A stretch of DNA of 14,443 bases, taken from NCBI GenBank assembly GCA_029934555.1, contig JAOZMA010000022.1:1-14443 (forward strand), given 5' to 3'. The notes below the pieces were generated by a model. It had not been told where the DNA came from, did no database searches, and saw only the letters and a list, made by a program, of their open reading frames with translations. The position numbers and the translations under genes were made by a program. This document shows positions 7,563 through 13,878 of the stretch, piece after piece (the stretch's first letter is position 1; each line of letters starts with the position of its first letter). The stretch is from Acidimicrobiia bacterium (GTDB lineage: Bacteria; Actinomycetota; Acidimicrobiia; Spongiisociales; UBA5794).

Positions 7563-7585
7563 AGTATATCGGCAGCATCCGTCAA
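7563..7585 (-). promoter_or_regulatory. Weak promoter-like elements upstream of phoH
   Basis: On the minus strand there is a good -10-like TATACT (7563-7568) and a TTGACG (7580-7585), but the spacing is only 11 nt rather than about 17. They are unlikely to work together as a standard sigma-70 promoter. TATACT alone might serve with another -35. The gap otherwise holds hairpins following bldD. Confidence 0.2.
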
Positions 7586-7595
7586 CCCATTGAGG

Positions 7596-7623
7596 AACGC
7601 ACGCCGTTTCTGCGGGCTGCGTT
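7596..7623 (-). other. Inverted repeat in the bldD-phoH gap
   Basis: AACGCA (7596-7601) and TGCGTT (7618-7623) form a 6-bp stem with a 16-nt loop. It follows the hairpin at the bldD stop. It may add to a Rho-independent-like structure or be an operator. No T-tract is present. Confidence 0.3.
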
Positions 7624-7627
7624 GCGG

Positions 7628-7650
7628 GTCCGGACTGCCCGGCAGCGGAC
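7628..7650 (-). terminator. Hairpin directly after the bldD stop codon (terminator-like)
   Basis: Two nested arms abut the bldD stop: an outer stem GTCCG (7628-7632) with CGGAC (7646-7650), and an inner stem CTGCC (7635-7639) with GGCAG (7641-7645), with a 2-nt bulge. The structure is GC-rich and compact but is not followed by a U-run, as is common in high-GC actinobacteria. It probably marks the end of the bldD transcript, but that is inferred. Confidence 0.45.
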
Positions 7651-8118
7651 TCAGGGGCGGTTCGCCACGCGAACCTCGTCGAGTCGCTCGGAGAAGGTAT
7701 CTCCGTCCCCGATGAGCCGGGAGAGCAGGAGCAGATCGTCGGCTCGCACCGTGAGCACTTTGCCGTTGAAATCCTGTCGCTCGACCTGGATCGAAGCGAG
7801 GAAGCGCTCCAGGATCTCTCCGACGGGGCCGTCGAGTTGATCGAGTCGGCTGAGATCGATCGTGACCTTGTTCCCGCTCTGATCGGCCGTCACCGCACCG
7901 GGTTCCGGCGGAAGGAGCTGAATCACCGGTACGCCGTAGTAGCCGGCAAGGCGGTGGAGTCGCGGGACGGAGAGACTGCGCTCGCCGCGCTCATACGCTC
8001 CCAGAACGGCGGCTTTGAATTCCCCTTCGGAGAGGCTCTGCACGTCCTGGAGCGAGAACTCACGTTGGCGGCGAATCGACCGGAGCCGCTCACCTACTCG
8101 TTCGTTGTATGAAGCCAT
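7651..8118 (-). CDS. bldD: BldD-family transcriptional regulator with intact c-di-GMP-binding signature
   Basis: The product is 155 residues with an N-terminal XRE-type helix-turn-helix (about 4-70) containing the GAYERGERSLSVPRLHRLA-like core, and a C-terminal domain (about 85-155). The C-terminal domain has R114-Q115-D116, eight residues, then R125-A126-D127-D128. This matches the RxD-x8-RxxD signature that lets Streptomyces BldD dimerise around a c-di-GMP tetramer, at the same residue numbers as I recall for that protein. BldD represses development and antibiotic genes in streptomycetes, and the targets here are unknown. I chose the ATG at 8116-8118 because GGGAGG lies 5 nt upstream. An in-frame TTG one codon earlier would be only 2 nt from that site. 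The gene stands alone between two gaps, with repeats and a dyad upstream that suggest regulation. Confidence 0.9.
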   Translation of the reverse strand: MASYNERVGERLRSIRRQREFSLQDVQSLSEGEFKAAVLGAYERGERSLSVPRLHRLAGYYGVPVIQLLPPEPGAVTADQSGNKVTIDLSRLDQLDGPVGEILERFLASIQVERQDFNGKVLTVRADDLLLLSRLIGDGDTFSERLDEVRVANRP

Positions 8119-8123
8119 CAACG

Positions 8124-8129
8124 CCTCCC
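8124..8129 (-). promoter_or_regulatory. Ribosome binding site deciding the bldD start
   Basis: GGGAGG on the minus strand is 5 nt from the ATG at 8118 and only 2 nt from the alternative TTG at 8121, which favours the ATG. Confidence 0.75.
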
Positions 8130-8137
8130 TGATACCC

Positions 8138-8159
8138 AGAGCGCTGCCTTAAACGCTCT
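8138..8159 (-). other. Small dyad in the bldD leader
   Basis: AGAGCG (8138-8143) and CGCTCT (8154-8159) are perfect inverted arms, 10 nt apart, just upstream of the bldD ribosome binding site. It could be a leader hairpin or an operator. It does not match the BldD box consensus as I recall it. Confidence 0.35.
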
Positions 8160-8167
8160 CAGTAGGC

Positions 8168-8197
8168 AGTCTACGCCCTCAAGTCGGTACAGCGCAA
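8168..8197 (-). promoter_or_regulatory. Candidate bldD promoter overlapped by a CGCAAGA motif
   Basis: On the minus strand TAGACT (8168-8173) resembles a -10 and TTGCGC (8192-8197) could be a weak -35 with 18-nt spacing. The -35 overlaps the CGCAAGAC motif at 8193-8200, which would suit repressor binding. Only the TTG of the -35 matches consensus, so this is tentative. Confidence 0.25.
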
Positions 8198-8265
8198 GAC
8201 AGAATCCACAAGACCGTTCTTGCGTAGATAGGGGAGGAAGCCCGCTTCCCATAGTTACGCAAGAC
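8193..8265. promoter_or_regulatory. CGCAAGA motif cluster and 9-bp dyad upstream of bldD
   Basis: CGCAAGAC occurs at 8193-8200 and again at 8258-8265, with the inverted form TCTTGCG at 8218-8224. A further CAAGAC lies at 8209-8214. The last two CGCAAGA copies form a 9-bp perfect inverted repeat, 8218-8226 with 8256-8264. Inside it is a second palindrome, GGAAGC (8236-8241) with GCTTCC (8244-8249). The structure lies in the dnaJ-bldD gap and could be an operator array, a leader hairpin for bldD, or the dnaJ terminator. Confidence 0.55.
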
Positions 8266-8304
8266 GAGAGATCTTGGTGGTGTCACCGGATCGGTGCCAG
8301 CCTC

Positions 8305-9393
8305 CTAACGCTTGAACAGGCCCCGTTTGCGTTTCGCAGGCTCTTCCTCGCGAAGCTCGCCGTAGGTTCGAAGCGCCTCTTCCTGTTCGTCGGTCAGTTC
8401 AGTGGGGATCGTCACACCGATGTGAACGAACATGTCACCTCGACCCCGTCGACGGAGACGCGGCATCCCCTTCTTCGTGAGGCGGTACACGGTCTCAGGT
8501 TGCGTCCCCGACGGGAGATCGATGCTTTCGCTTCCACCGTCGATGAGCGGTGCTTCGATCGTCGTACCGAAGACCGCTTCGCTGATCCCGACCTCAACCC
8601 GTTGATGGAGTTCGTCACCGATCCGGTCGAAGCGTTCGTCGTGCTCGACACCGATCTCGACGTAGATATCGCCCGATGGGGCGCCCCGCTCGCCCGCTCC
8701 ACCTCGTCCGGAGAGCCGCAGCCTGGTCCCGTCTTCAACTCCGCCGGGGATGTCGACCGTGACCGAGCGCTCCACCGTGATCAATCCACCGCCCTCGCAC
8801 TGCGTGCATGGCTCGTCGATCGTCTGTCCCTTCCCCCCACACCGGGAGCACGGGGCAACCGTCATGATCCGTCCTAGGAACGAGTCGCGGGCGACCTGGA
8901 CACTCCCCGCTCCGCGGCACGTTGAACAGGTGACCGGGTCATGGCCCGGCTCCGCGCCAATGCCATCGCAGCGGTCACACGTACCGGGCGCACGGAACTC
9001 GATCTCACGGGTCACACCAGCCGCGGCGTCCGCCAACGTGATCGACACCGTCGACCCGAGGTCGTTGCCGCGTCGAGGACCCGCCCGTCGGCCCCCGCCG
9101 CCGAACCCTCCGAATCCCCCACCGAAGAACTGCTGCAATATCTCGTCGAGGCCGCCGAACTGCGAGAACAGGTCACCGCCCCCGTAGACCTCGCCCCGGT
9201 CGTAGCCGGCTCTGCGTTGCGGATCGGAGAGCACTTCGTAGGCCTCGGCGATCTCCCGGAATCGAGCCTCAGCCCCGGGATCGTTCGGATTCGCGTCGGG
9301 GTGTGTGTCCCGTGCAAGTTGACGGAACGCTTTCTTGATCTGATCGGATGTCGCGTCGCGATCGACGCCGAGGATCTCGTAGTAGTCCTTCAT
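8305..9393 (-). CDS. dnaJ: Chaperone protein DnaJ (Hsp40)
   Basis: The product is a 362-residue full-length type I DnaJ, the co-chaperone that delivers clients to DnaK and stimulates its ATPase. Domains in order: J-domain at 1-68 with HPD at 31-33; Gly/Phe-rich linker at about 71-101; zinc-binding domain with four CxxCxGxG-type motifs at 139-146, 156-163, 182-189 and 196-203 (the last ends GGG); then the beta-sandwich client-binding domains to about 335. The ATG at 9391-9393 follows the hrcA stop in a TGATG overlap, with GGAG 7 nt upstream. A GTG one codon earlier is possible. Its pairing with hrcA, without grpE or dnaK, matches M. tuberculosis dnaJ2 (Rv2373c). Confidence 0.95.
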   Translation of the reverse strand: MKDYYEILGVDRDATSDQIKKAFRQLARDTHPDANPNDPGAEARFREIAEAYEVLSDPQRRAGYDRGEVYGGGDLFSQFGGLDEILQQFFGGGFGGFGGGGRRAGPRRGNDLGSTVSITLADAAAGVTREIEFRAPGTCDRCDGIGAEPGHDPVTCSTCRGAGSVQVARDSFLGRIMTVAPCSRCGGKGQTIDEPCTQCEGGGLITVERSVTVDIPGGVEDGTRLRLSGRGGAGERGAPSGDIYVEIGVEHDERFDRIGDELHQRVEVGISEAVFGTTIEAPLIDGGSESIDLPSGTQPETVYRLTKKGMPRLRRRGRGDMFVHIGVTIPTELTDEQEEALRTYGELREEEPAKRKRGLFKR

Positions 9394-10385
9394 CACTCCG
9401 CTCCAAGACTCTCTTCGAGGTTCTCGCCGATCTCTTCCACAACCCGGATCGTCCTGCGGTAGTCCATCCGCATGGGTCCGATCACCCCGACCCGCCCGGA
9501 TCCGCGGGATCCAAACGACGTGCTGATCACCGCGAGGTCGAGGGTGTCCCCGATCTCCTCTCCGATCCGAACACTCGTGCCATCGGTCGATTCCCCGAGG
9601 ATGGCCTGGAGATCGCTGTCTCGCTCGAGCAGATCGAGCATGTGGTGCACGATCGCCAGATCGGCCCAGAGGCCGGCAAGTTGGCTCGTACCTCCGATGA
9701 AGAGCTGTGGGGTCGCTCCCTCAACACGTTGGATCTCGTGATGCACCGGGTCGATGATCCTCCGGACGAGGTCCGGGAGGTCACCGCTGCTCAGACGTTG
9801 GTCACCATCCGCCTCGTCGAGATCCCGCCCTGCGTATACCCGTTCGAGCACCCGCTCCGCCTCATCGATCTGATCATCCGTCGGTTCGAAACCGAGCGTG
9901 ACGACATGCTGGGCCACCTGACCGGTCTCCGCGATCGTGACGACCAGAACCGCGGATGCACTCAGACGGACGAGGTGAACGGCATGGATCCGGTCGAGGT
10001 CGGCATGCGGGCCGATCACAACGGCAGGAAGCTGTGTGATGTCAGCGACCAGGCCTGACGTCTCCTTCAACAGGCGTGACACCTCGCTGTGCACATCGGC
10101 GAAGAAAGAGTTGATTCGATCGTGGGTCGCCGAACGCAAGCGAGCGGGGGAACAGTGATCGACGTAGTAGCGATAGCCCTGATGGGTGGGGATCCGACCG
10201 GATGACGTGTGGGGTTGGGCAACGAATCCGTACGACTCGAGTCGCGACACTTCGTTGCGGATCGTTGCGGACGACACGTCTAGGGCGCTTCGTTCGAGGA
10301 TCACCTGGGAACTCACCGGCTCACCGGTGCGGATGTACTCCTCAACGAGTGCCTGAAGAACATGTGCCTTTCGGTCGTCGAGCAT
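9393..10385 (-). CDS. hrcA: Heat-inducible transcription repressor HrcA
   Basis: The product is 330 residues, close to the family norm. HrcA represses chaperone operons by binding the CIRCE inverted repeat and is stabilised by GroEL. The N-terminal winged-helix segment carries the family blocks ATIRNEVSRLE at 40-50, PHTSSGRIPT at 58-67 and GYRYYVD at 70-76. The GAF-like dimerisation region fills the remainder. The ATG at 10383-10385 is only 9 nt from the hemW stop. A degenerate CIRCE-like dyad spans the end of hemW immediately upstream, which suggests autoregulation. The stop overlaps the dnaJ start. Confidence 0.96.
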   Translation of the reverse strand: MLDDRKAHVLQALVEEYIRTGEPVSSQVILERSALDVSSATIRNEVSRLESYGFVAQPHTSSGRIPTHQGYRYYVDHCSPARLRSATHDRINSFFADVHSEVSRLLKETSGLVADITQLPAVVIGPHADLDRIHAVHLVRLSASAVLVVTIAETGQVAQHVVTLGFEPTDDQIDEAERVLERVYAGRDLDEADGDQRLSSGDLPDLVRRIIDPVHHEIQRVEGATPQLFIGGTSQLAGLWADLAIVHHMLDLLERDSDLQAILGESTDGTSVRIGEEIGDTLDLAVISTSFGSRGSGRVGVIGPMRMDYRRTIRVVEEIGENLEESLGAE

Positions 10386-10394
10386 CTATGGAAG

Positions 10395-10421
10395 TTAGCA
10401 GTCGTCGGCCGAGACTGACAG
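10395..10421 (-). promoter_or_regulatory. Degenerate CIRCE-like element ahead of hrcA, overlapping the hemW stop
   Basis: Plus-strand TTAGCAGTC (10395-10403) matches the CIRCE half-site TTAGCACTC at 8 of 9 positions. It is followed by exactly 9 nt and then GACTGACAG (10413-10421), which matches GAGTGCTAA at 5 of 9. The correct spacer and the position 9 nt from the hrcA start make it a plausible HrcA operator. The poor second arm and overlap with hemW codons leave coincidence possible. Confidence 0.4.
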
Positions 10422-11654
10422 AACGGATCTGGCAACGAGGTCGGTGAGCAGAGGCTTCAGGACTACAACGCGACCGTCTCGAACGTCGATCACTGCTGCG
10501 TCGAGAAGACGGTGTCCTTCGTCGGATGTCACGAACGGGCCACCGATCGATCCGGGGGCGACACCCGAGGCGAGTCTGAGGCCCACCATGAACCGTTCGC
10601 GCTCGGATTCGAACTCCCCAAGGCACTCACTCCCGGCTCGTGGTCGGACTCCCGATTCGATCCGATCCAGGTACGTATCGAGACGTCGGATGTTCCGCGC
10701 CCGCACACCTCCCCGATGATCGTGCGCACCGGTACCGAACGCGGAGAACTCGCCCATCATCCATGTGGAGAGGTTGTAACGGCAGCTATACCCGGGCCGA
10801 GCCCAGTTCGACACCTCGTAGCGGACGAACCCCGCCGAGCGAAGGGCGTCATCCAGGTACTCGTACCGGTCGGCCTGGTCGTCTGGGTCCGGTCCGGGCG
10901 CACCGTCGAGAACCGCGCGACTCAACGCCGTGCCACCTTCAACGGTGAGCGCATAGGCGGAGAGATGGGCGGGTTCAAGGGCGATCGCCCGAGCGACCGT
11001 TCGTCGCCACGACTCATCGCTCTCCTCCGGTGTGCCGTAGATCAGGTCGATGCTGACATTGGTGAATCCGGCTCTCCGGGCCGCATCGAAGGCCCGCTCC
11101 GCGTCCCTGGACGAGTGGACTCTTCCGAGCGCCGCCAAGACCACCGGGTCGAAAGACTGGACACCGAACGAGACCCGATTGAAACCGACCTCGCGAAGGT
11201 CCCTAGCGAAGGCGATCGTCCAGTCTTCCGGGTTTGCTTCGATGCTGATCTCTGCTCCATCAGCGATCCCGATCCGGGATTCGATCGCGCCAACGATCCT
11301 GGCGAGATCGTCGGGCCGCAGCCGGGTCGGTGTCCCGCCCCCGAAGTTGATCGCATCCACCGCCGACGGATCAGGTTCCATGCCGATCTCCACGATCAGA
11401 CCATCGACGTATCGGCCGGTATCCAGACCACCCGCTTCGTCCGAAGCCACCACAGCGAAGTCACAGTAAGGACACCGCCGGGCACAGAAAGGGATGTGGA
11501 CGTAGGCGGAGCTCCAGCGACGAGCTGCCTCCGCAAGCGTCGGCGAATCGGGGGGCTCGTCGCCGTAGTCCGTAGTCCGTAGTCCGTAGTCCGTAGTCGG
11601 CAGAGTCGTCGGTAGCCGGTACTCGGTAGTCGGTACTTCGAGCTCAGAGCTCAT
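10395..11654 (-). CDS. hemW: Radical SAM protein HemW (haem chaperone, formerly HemN-like coproporphyrinogen oxidase)
   Basis: The product is 419 residues, longer than most HemW because of its N-terminus. The radical SAM core has the 4Fe-4S motif C57-x3-C61-x2-C64 in YVHIPFCARRCPYCDF, then NFGGGTPTRL, SIEANPE, VSFGVQSF, DLIYGTPEES and YEVSNWARPG, all HemW-typical. HemW binds haem and is proposed to insert it into respiratory enzymes, and the CxxxCxxC without HemN's extra Cys fits HemW. The only in-frame ATG/GTG/TTG I can find before the core is the ATG at 11652-11654, with an in-frame TGA two codons upstream. Residues 6-31 are encoded by 7-bp tandem repeats and carry TTDYG-like repeats. No Shine-Dalgarno sequence is evident. 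The lepA-hemW-hrcA order is actinobacterial. Confidence 0.9.
   Translation of the reverse strand: MSSELEVPTTEYRLPTTLPTTDYGLRTTDYGDEPPDSPTLAEAARRWSSAYVHIPFCARRCPYCDFAVVASDEAGGLDTGRYVDGLIVEIGMEPDPSAVDAINFGGGTPTRLRPDDLARIVGAIESRIGIADGAEISIEANPEDWTIAFARDLREVGFNRVSFGVQSFDPVVLAALGRVHSSRDAERAFDAARRAGFTNVSIDLIYGTPEESDESWRRTVARAIALEPAHLSAYALTVEGGTALSRAVLDGAPGPDPDDQADRYEYLDDALRSAGFVRYEVSNWARPGYSCRYNLSTWMMGEFSAFGTGAHDHRGGVRARNIRRLDTYLDRIESGVRPRAGSECLGEFESERERFMVGLRLASGVAPGSIGGPFVTSDEGHRLLDAAVIDVRDGRVVVLKPLLTDLVARSVLSVSADDC
11565..11638. repeat. Heptad repeat block B1: 7-bp tandem array inside the 5' coding end of hemW
   Basis: Plus strand: GTAGTCC four times without change (11565-11592), then GTAGTCG (11593-11599), a short interruption, then GGTAGCC, GGTACTC, GGTAGTC, GGTACTT (11611-11638). 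On the coding strand the unit GGACTAC reads without a stop in every frame, giving a 7-residue period. It is the same unit as block A near recO. Confidence 0.92.
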
Positions 11655-11703
11655 GGCTCACAGCTCACAGCTGGCAGCTGGCGACTGGCGACTGGCGACT
11701 CGT
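11641..11703. repeat. Heptad repeat block B2: 7-bp tandem array filling the lepA-hemW spacer
   Basis: Nine heptads in unbroken register: AGCTCAG, AGCTCAT, GGCTCAC, AGCTCAC, AGCTGGC twice, GACTGGC twice, GACTCGT. It starts inside hemW (the start codon lies within the second and third units) and ends a few bases before the lepA stop. The unit resembles the array after greA. Confidence 0.9.
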
Positions 11704-11706
11704 CTA

Positions 11707-13509
11707 TCACGTCTCCAACTTCAACGCTGCCACGAATGCTTCCTGCGGGACTTCCACTTGGCCGACCATCTTCATACGGCGTTTGCCCTCTTTCTGACGC
11801 TCGAGGAGCTTGCGCTTCCTGGTGATGTCACCGCCGTAGCACTTCGCCGTGACGTCCTTCCTCCTGGCCTTGATCGTCTCACGCGAGATGATGCGAGTGC
11901 CGATCGCCGCCTGGATGGGAACATCGAAGAGCTGACGCGGGATCAACTCCCTGAGCCGACCCACCATGGCCTTGCCATAGACGTAGGCCTTGTCACGATG
12001 CACGATCGTCGAGAACGCGTCCACGGGAAGACCGTTCAGCAGGATGTTCACCCTCACGAGATCCGACGCTTGATAGCCGTCCGGTTCGTAGTCCAGGGAG
12101 GCATACCCGCGAGTTCGCGTCTTGAGGTGATCGAAGAAGTCGAACACGATCTCGGCCAGGGGCATCCGGTAGTGCAGTTCGGCGCGCTCCGGCGAGAGGT
12201 ACGTCATCTCCCCCATCTCACCGCGGCGCTGCTGGACGAGATCCATGACCGTTCCGATGAACTCGGACGGAGTGATGATCATCACCTTGACGTACGGCTC
12301 CTCGATCGCAGCAAGGCTCGATACGTCCGGTAGATCCTGTGGGCTCCGGACCGGAACCTGCTCCCCCGACATGAGGTTCGCCTTATAGGCGACAGACGGC
12401 GCCGTCGCTACGAGCTCGAGGTCGTATTCGCGCTCGAGGCGCTCCCGAACGATCTCCATGTGGAGGAGTCCGAGGAATCCCACACGGAACCCGAACCCGA
12501 GAGCTCGGCTCGTTTCTGCCTGGAAGACGAGCGACGAGTCGTTCAGCCGGAGTTTGTCGAGCGCCTCGCGAAGCCGCTCGAAGTCATCTCCATCGGTGGG
12601 AAAGAGACCGGAGAACACCATCGGTTTCGGCTCCAGGTAGCCGGGGAGGGCGTGAACGGTCCCCTTACTGGTGTGCGTGACGGTGTCACCGACACGGATC
12701 AGGTCGATCTCCTTGACACCGGTGATCAGATAGCCGACCTCGCCGGTGCCGAGCCGATCGACCTCCTCAGTCGCCGGTCGTCGAATTCCCAGTTCGTCGG
12801 CATCGACGTCCAACCCCGTCGCCATGAAACGGATCTGGTCACGTGTCGAGACGCTCCCATCGACGATCCTGACGTGGCTGACCACGCCCCGGTACGTGTC
12901 GTAGAAGGAGTCGAACACGAGGGCACGCAGCGGTGCGTCCTCATCACCCTCCGGCGGTGGGAGACGGTCGACGATCGCTTCGAGCAGTTCGTCGATCCCC
13001 ACACCGGTCTTGGCTGAGACCCGTATCACTTCGTCCGCCGTGCCACCGAGCACACCGGCAAGTTCCTCAGCCGCCCGGTCGGGGTCTGCGGCTGGAAGGT
13101 CGATCTTGTTGACGACCGGGATGACCTCGAGCCCTCCTTCGATCGCCATGTAGGCGTTCGCGAGCGTCTGGGCCTCGACCCCTTGCGACGCATCGACGAC
13201 AAGGACAGCGCCTTCGCACGCTTCGAGACTCCTGGACACTTCGTAGGAGAAGTCGACGTGACCGGGTGTGTCAATGAGATTGAACTGGTACCTATCGCCG
13301 GACACCGCGTCGTAGTCGATACGTACGGCGTTCGCTTTGATCGTGATTCCCCGTTCCCTCTCCAGGTCCATCTCGTCCAGGACCTGATCTCTCATGTCGC
13401 GCTCTGATATCGCACCCGTACGCTCGAGAAGGCGATCAGCGAGCGTCGACTTGCCGTGATCGATGTGAGCGATAATGGAGAAGTTGCGAATGCGCGATGG
13501 CGCGGTCAT
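11707..13509 (-). CDS. lepA: Elongation factor 4 (LepA), translational GTPase
   Basis: The product is 600 residues, the exact family size. LepA/EF4 is a ribosome-associated GTPase proposed to back-translocate stalled ribosomes or help initiation and 30S assembly. The GTPase motifs are AHIDHGKST at 14-22, RGITI at 53-57, DTPGH at 80-84 and NKID at 134-137. The C-terminal LepA-specific domain carries CYGGDITRKRKLLERQKEGK near the end. I chose the ATG at 13507-13509, which places the P-loop at the usual position. The open frame runs 28 codons further to 13593, but that stretch crosses the promoter region. A weak Shine-Dalgarno at best precedes it. The gene diverges from rpsT and leads the lepA-hemW-hrcA-dnaJ run. 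Confidence 0.97.
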   Translation of the reverse strand: MTAPSRIRNFSIIAHIDHGKSTLADRLLERTGAISERDMRDQVLDEMDLERERGITIKANAVRIDYDAVSGDRYQFNLIDTPGHVDFSYEVSRSLEACEGAVLVVDASQGVEAQTLANAYMAIEGGLEVIPVVNKIDLPAADPDRAAEELAGVLGGTADEVIRVSAKTGVGIDELLEAIVDRLPPPEGDEDAPLRALVFDSFYDTYRGVVSHVRIVDGSVSTRDQIRFMATGLDVDADELGIRRPATEEVDRLGTGEVGYLITGVKEIDLIRVGDTVTHTSKGTVHALPGYLEPKPMVFSGLFPTDGDDFERLREALDKLRLNDSSLVFQAETSRALGFGFRVGFLGLLHMEIVRERLEREYDLELVATAPSVAYKANLMSGEQVPVRSPQDLPDVSSLAAIEEPYVKVMIITPSEFIGTVMDLVQQRRGEMGEMTYLSPERAELHYRMPLAEIVFDFFDHLKTRTRGYASLDYEPDGYQASDLVRVNILLNGLPVDAFSTIVHRDKAYVYGKAMVGRLRELIPRQLFDVPIQAAIGTRIISRETIKARRKDVTAKCYGGDITRKRKLLERQKEGKRRMKMVGQVEVPQEAFVAALKLET

Positions 13510-13537
13510 AGGTCGAATCCGGGGGGTGGGGCTATTC

Positions 13538-13566
13538 AGTGTACCGTTGAGCCGTTCTCCTGTTAT
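13538..13566 (-). promoter_or_regulatory. Candidate lepA promoter in the divergent lepA-rpsT gap
   Basis: On the minus strand ATAACA (13561-13566, 4 of 6 to TTGACA) and TACACT (13538-13543, 4 of 6 to TATAAT) are 17 nt apart. They would give a leader of about 20 nt for lepA. The 98-bp gap must also hold the plus-strand rpsT promoter. A TTGAGC at 13547-13552 could be its -35, but no good -10 follows. A run of G on the plus strand lies at 13521-13530. Confidence 0.4.
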
Positions 13567-13607
13567 CGTTACCGCTCGTTCCCACCACCTCACGAGGTTT
13601 GTCCAGC

Positions 13608-13874
13608 ATGGCCAATATCCAGTCCCAGAAGAAGCGCAACCGTCAGAATGAGAAGCGCTACGCCAGGAACAAGGCGATTCGCTCCGAGTTGAAGACTCGC
13701 GAGAAGAACGTCATGATCGCTGCCGAGGCCGGGAATATGGCCGAAGCAGAAGAACTCCTTCGCATCGCTCAGAAGCAAATCGACATGGCCGAGACGAAGG
13801 GCGTGCTCCACGCCAACACCGCTGCCCGTCGGAAGTCTCGCCTCACCCGACAGATGCGCTCAGTCTCCGTCTGA
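13608..13874 (+). CDS. rpsT: Small ribosomal subunit protein bS20
   Basis: The product is 88 residues, normal for S20, a primary binder of 16S rRNA in the 30S body. It is highly basic and helical. The start MANIQSQKKRNRQNEK and the NTAARRKSRL stretch near the C-terminus are diagnostic. I chose the ATG at 13608 because S20 begins Met-Ala-Asn-Ile. An in-frame TTG at 13599 would sit 1 nt from the only candidate Shine-Dalgarno (GAGG, 13594-13597). The gene diverges from lepA and is followed 4 nt later by greA, so the two are probably co-transcribed. Confidence 0.96.
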   Translation: MANIQSQKKRNRQNEKRYARNKAIRSELKTREKNVMIAAEAGNMAEAEELLRIAQKQIDMAETKGVLHANTAARRKSRLTRQMRSVSV

Positions 13875-13878
13875 TCCA

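Noticed and set aside
7563..7585. Standard sigma-70 promoter for phoH using TTGACG and TATACT
   Set aside because: The 11-nt spacing is too short. I kept it only as a low-confidence element.
8284..8296. CACCG-GAT-CGGTG hairpin after dnaJ as a terminator
   Set aside because: The stem is only 5 bp with no T-run. It is too weak to call on its own.
8119..8304. BldD box for autoregulation upstream of bldD
   Set aside because: I searched by eye for the TnACnC...GTnA pattern and found only half matches, such as TTACGC at 8255-8260.
13510..13593. N-terminal extension of lepA to 13593
   Set aside because: It crosses the divergent promoter region, and LepA has its standard 600 residues from the ATG at 13509.
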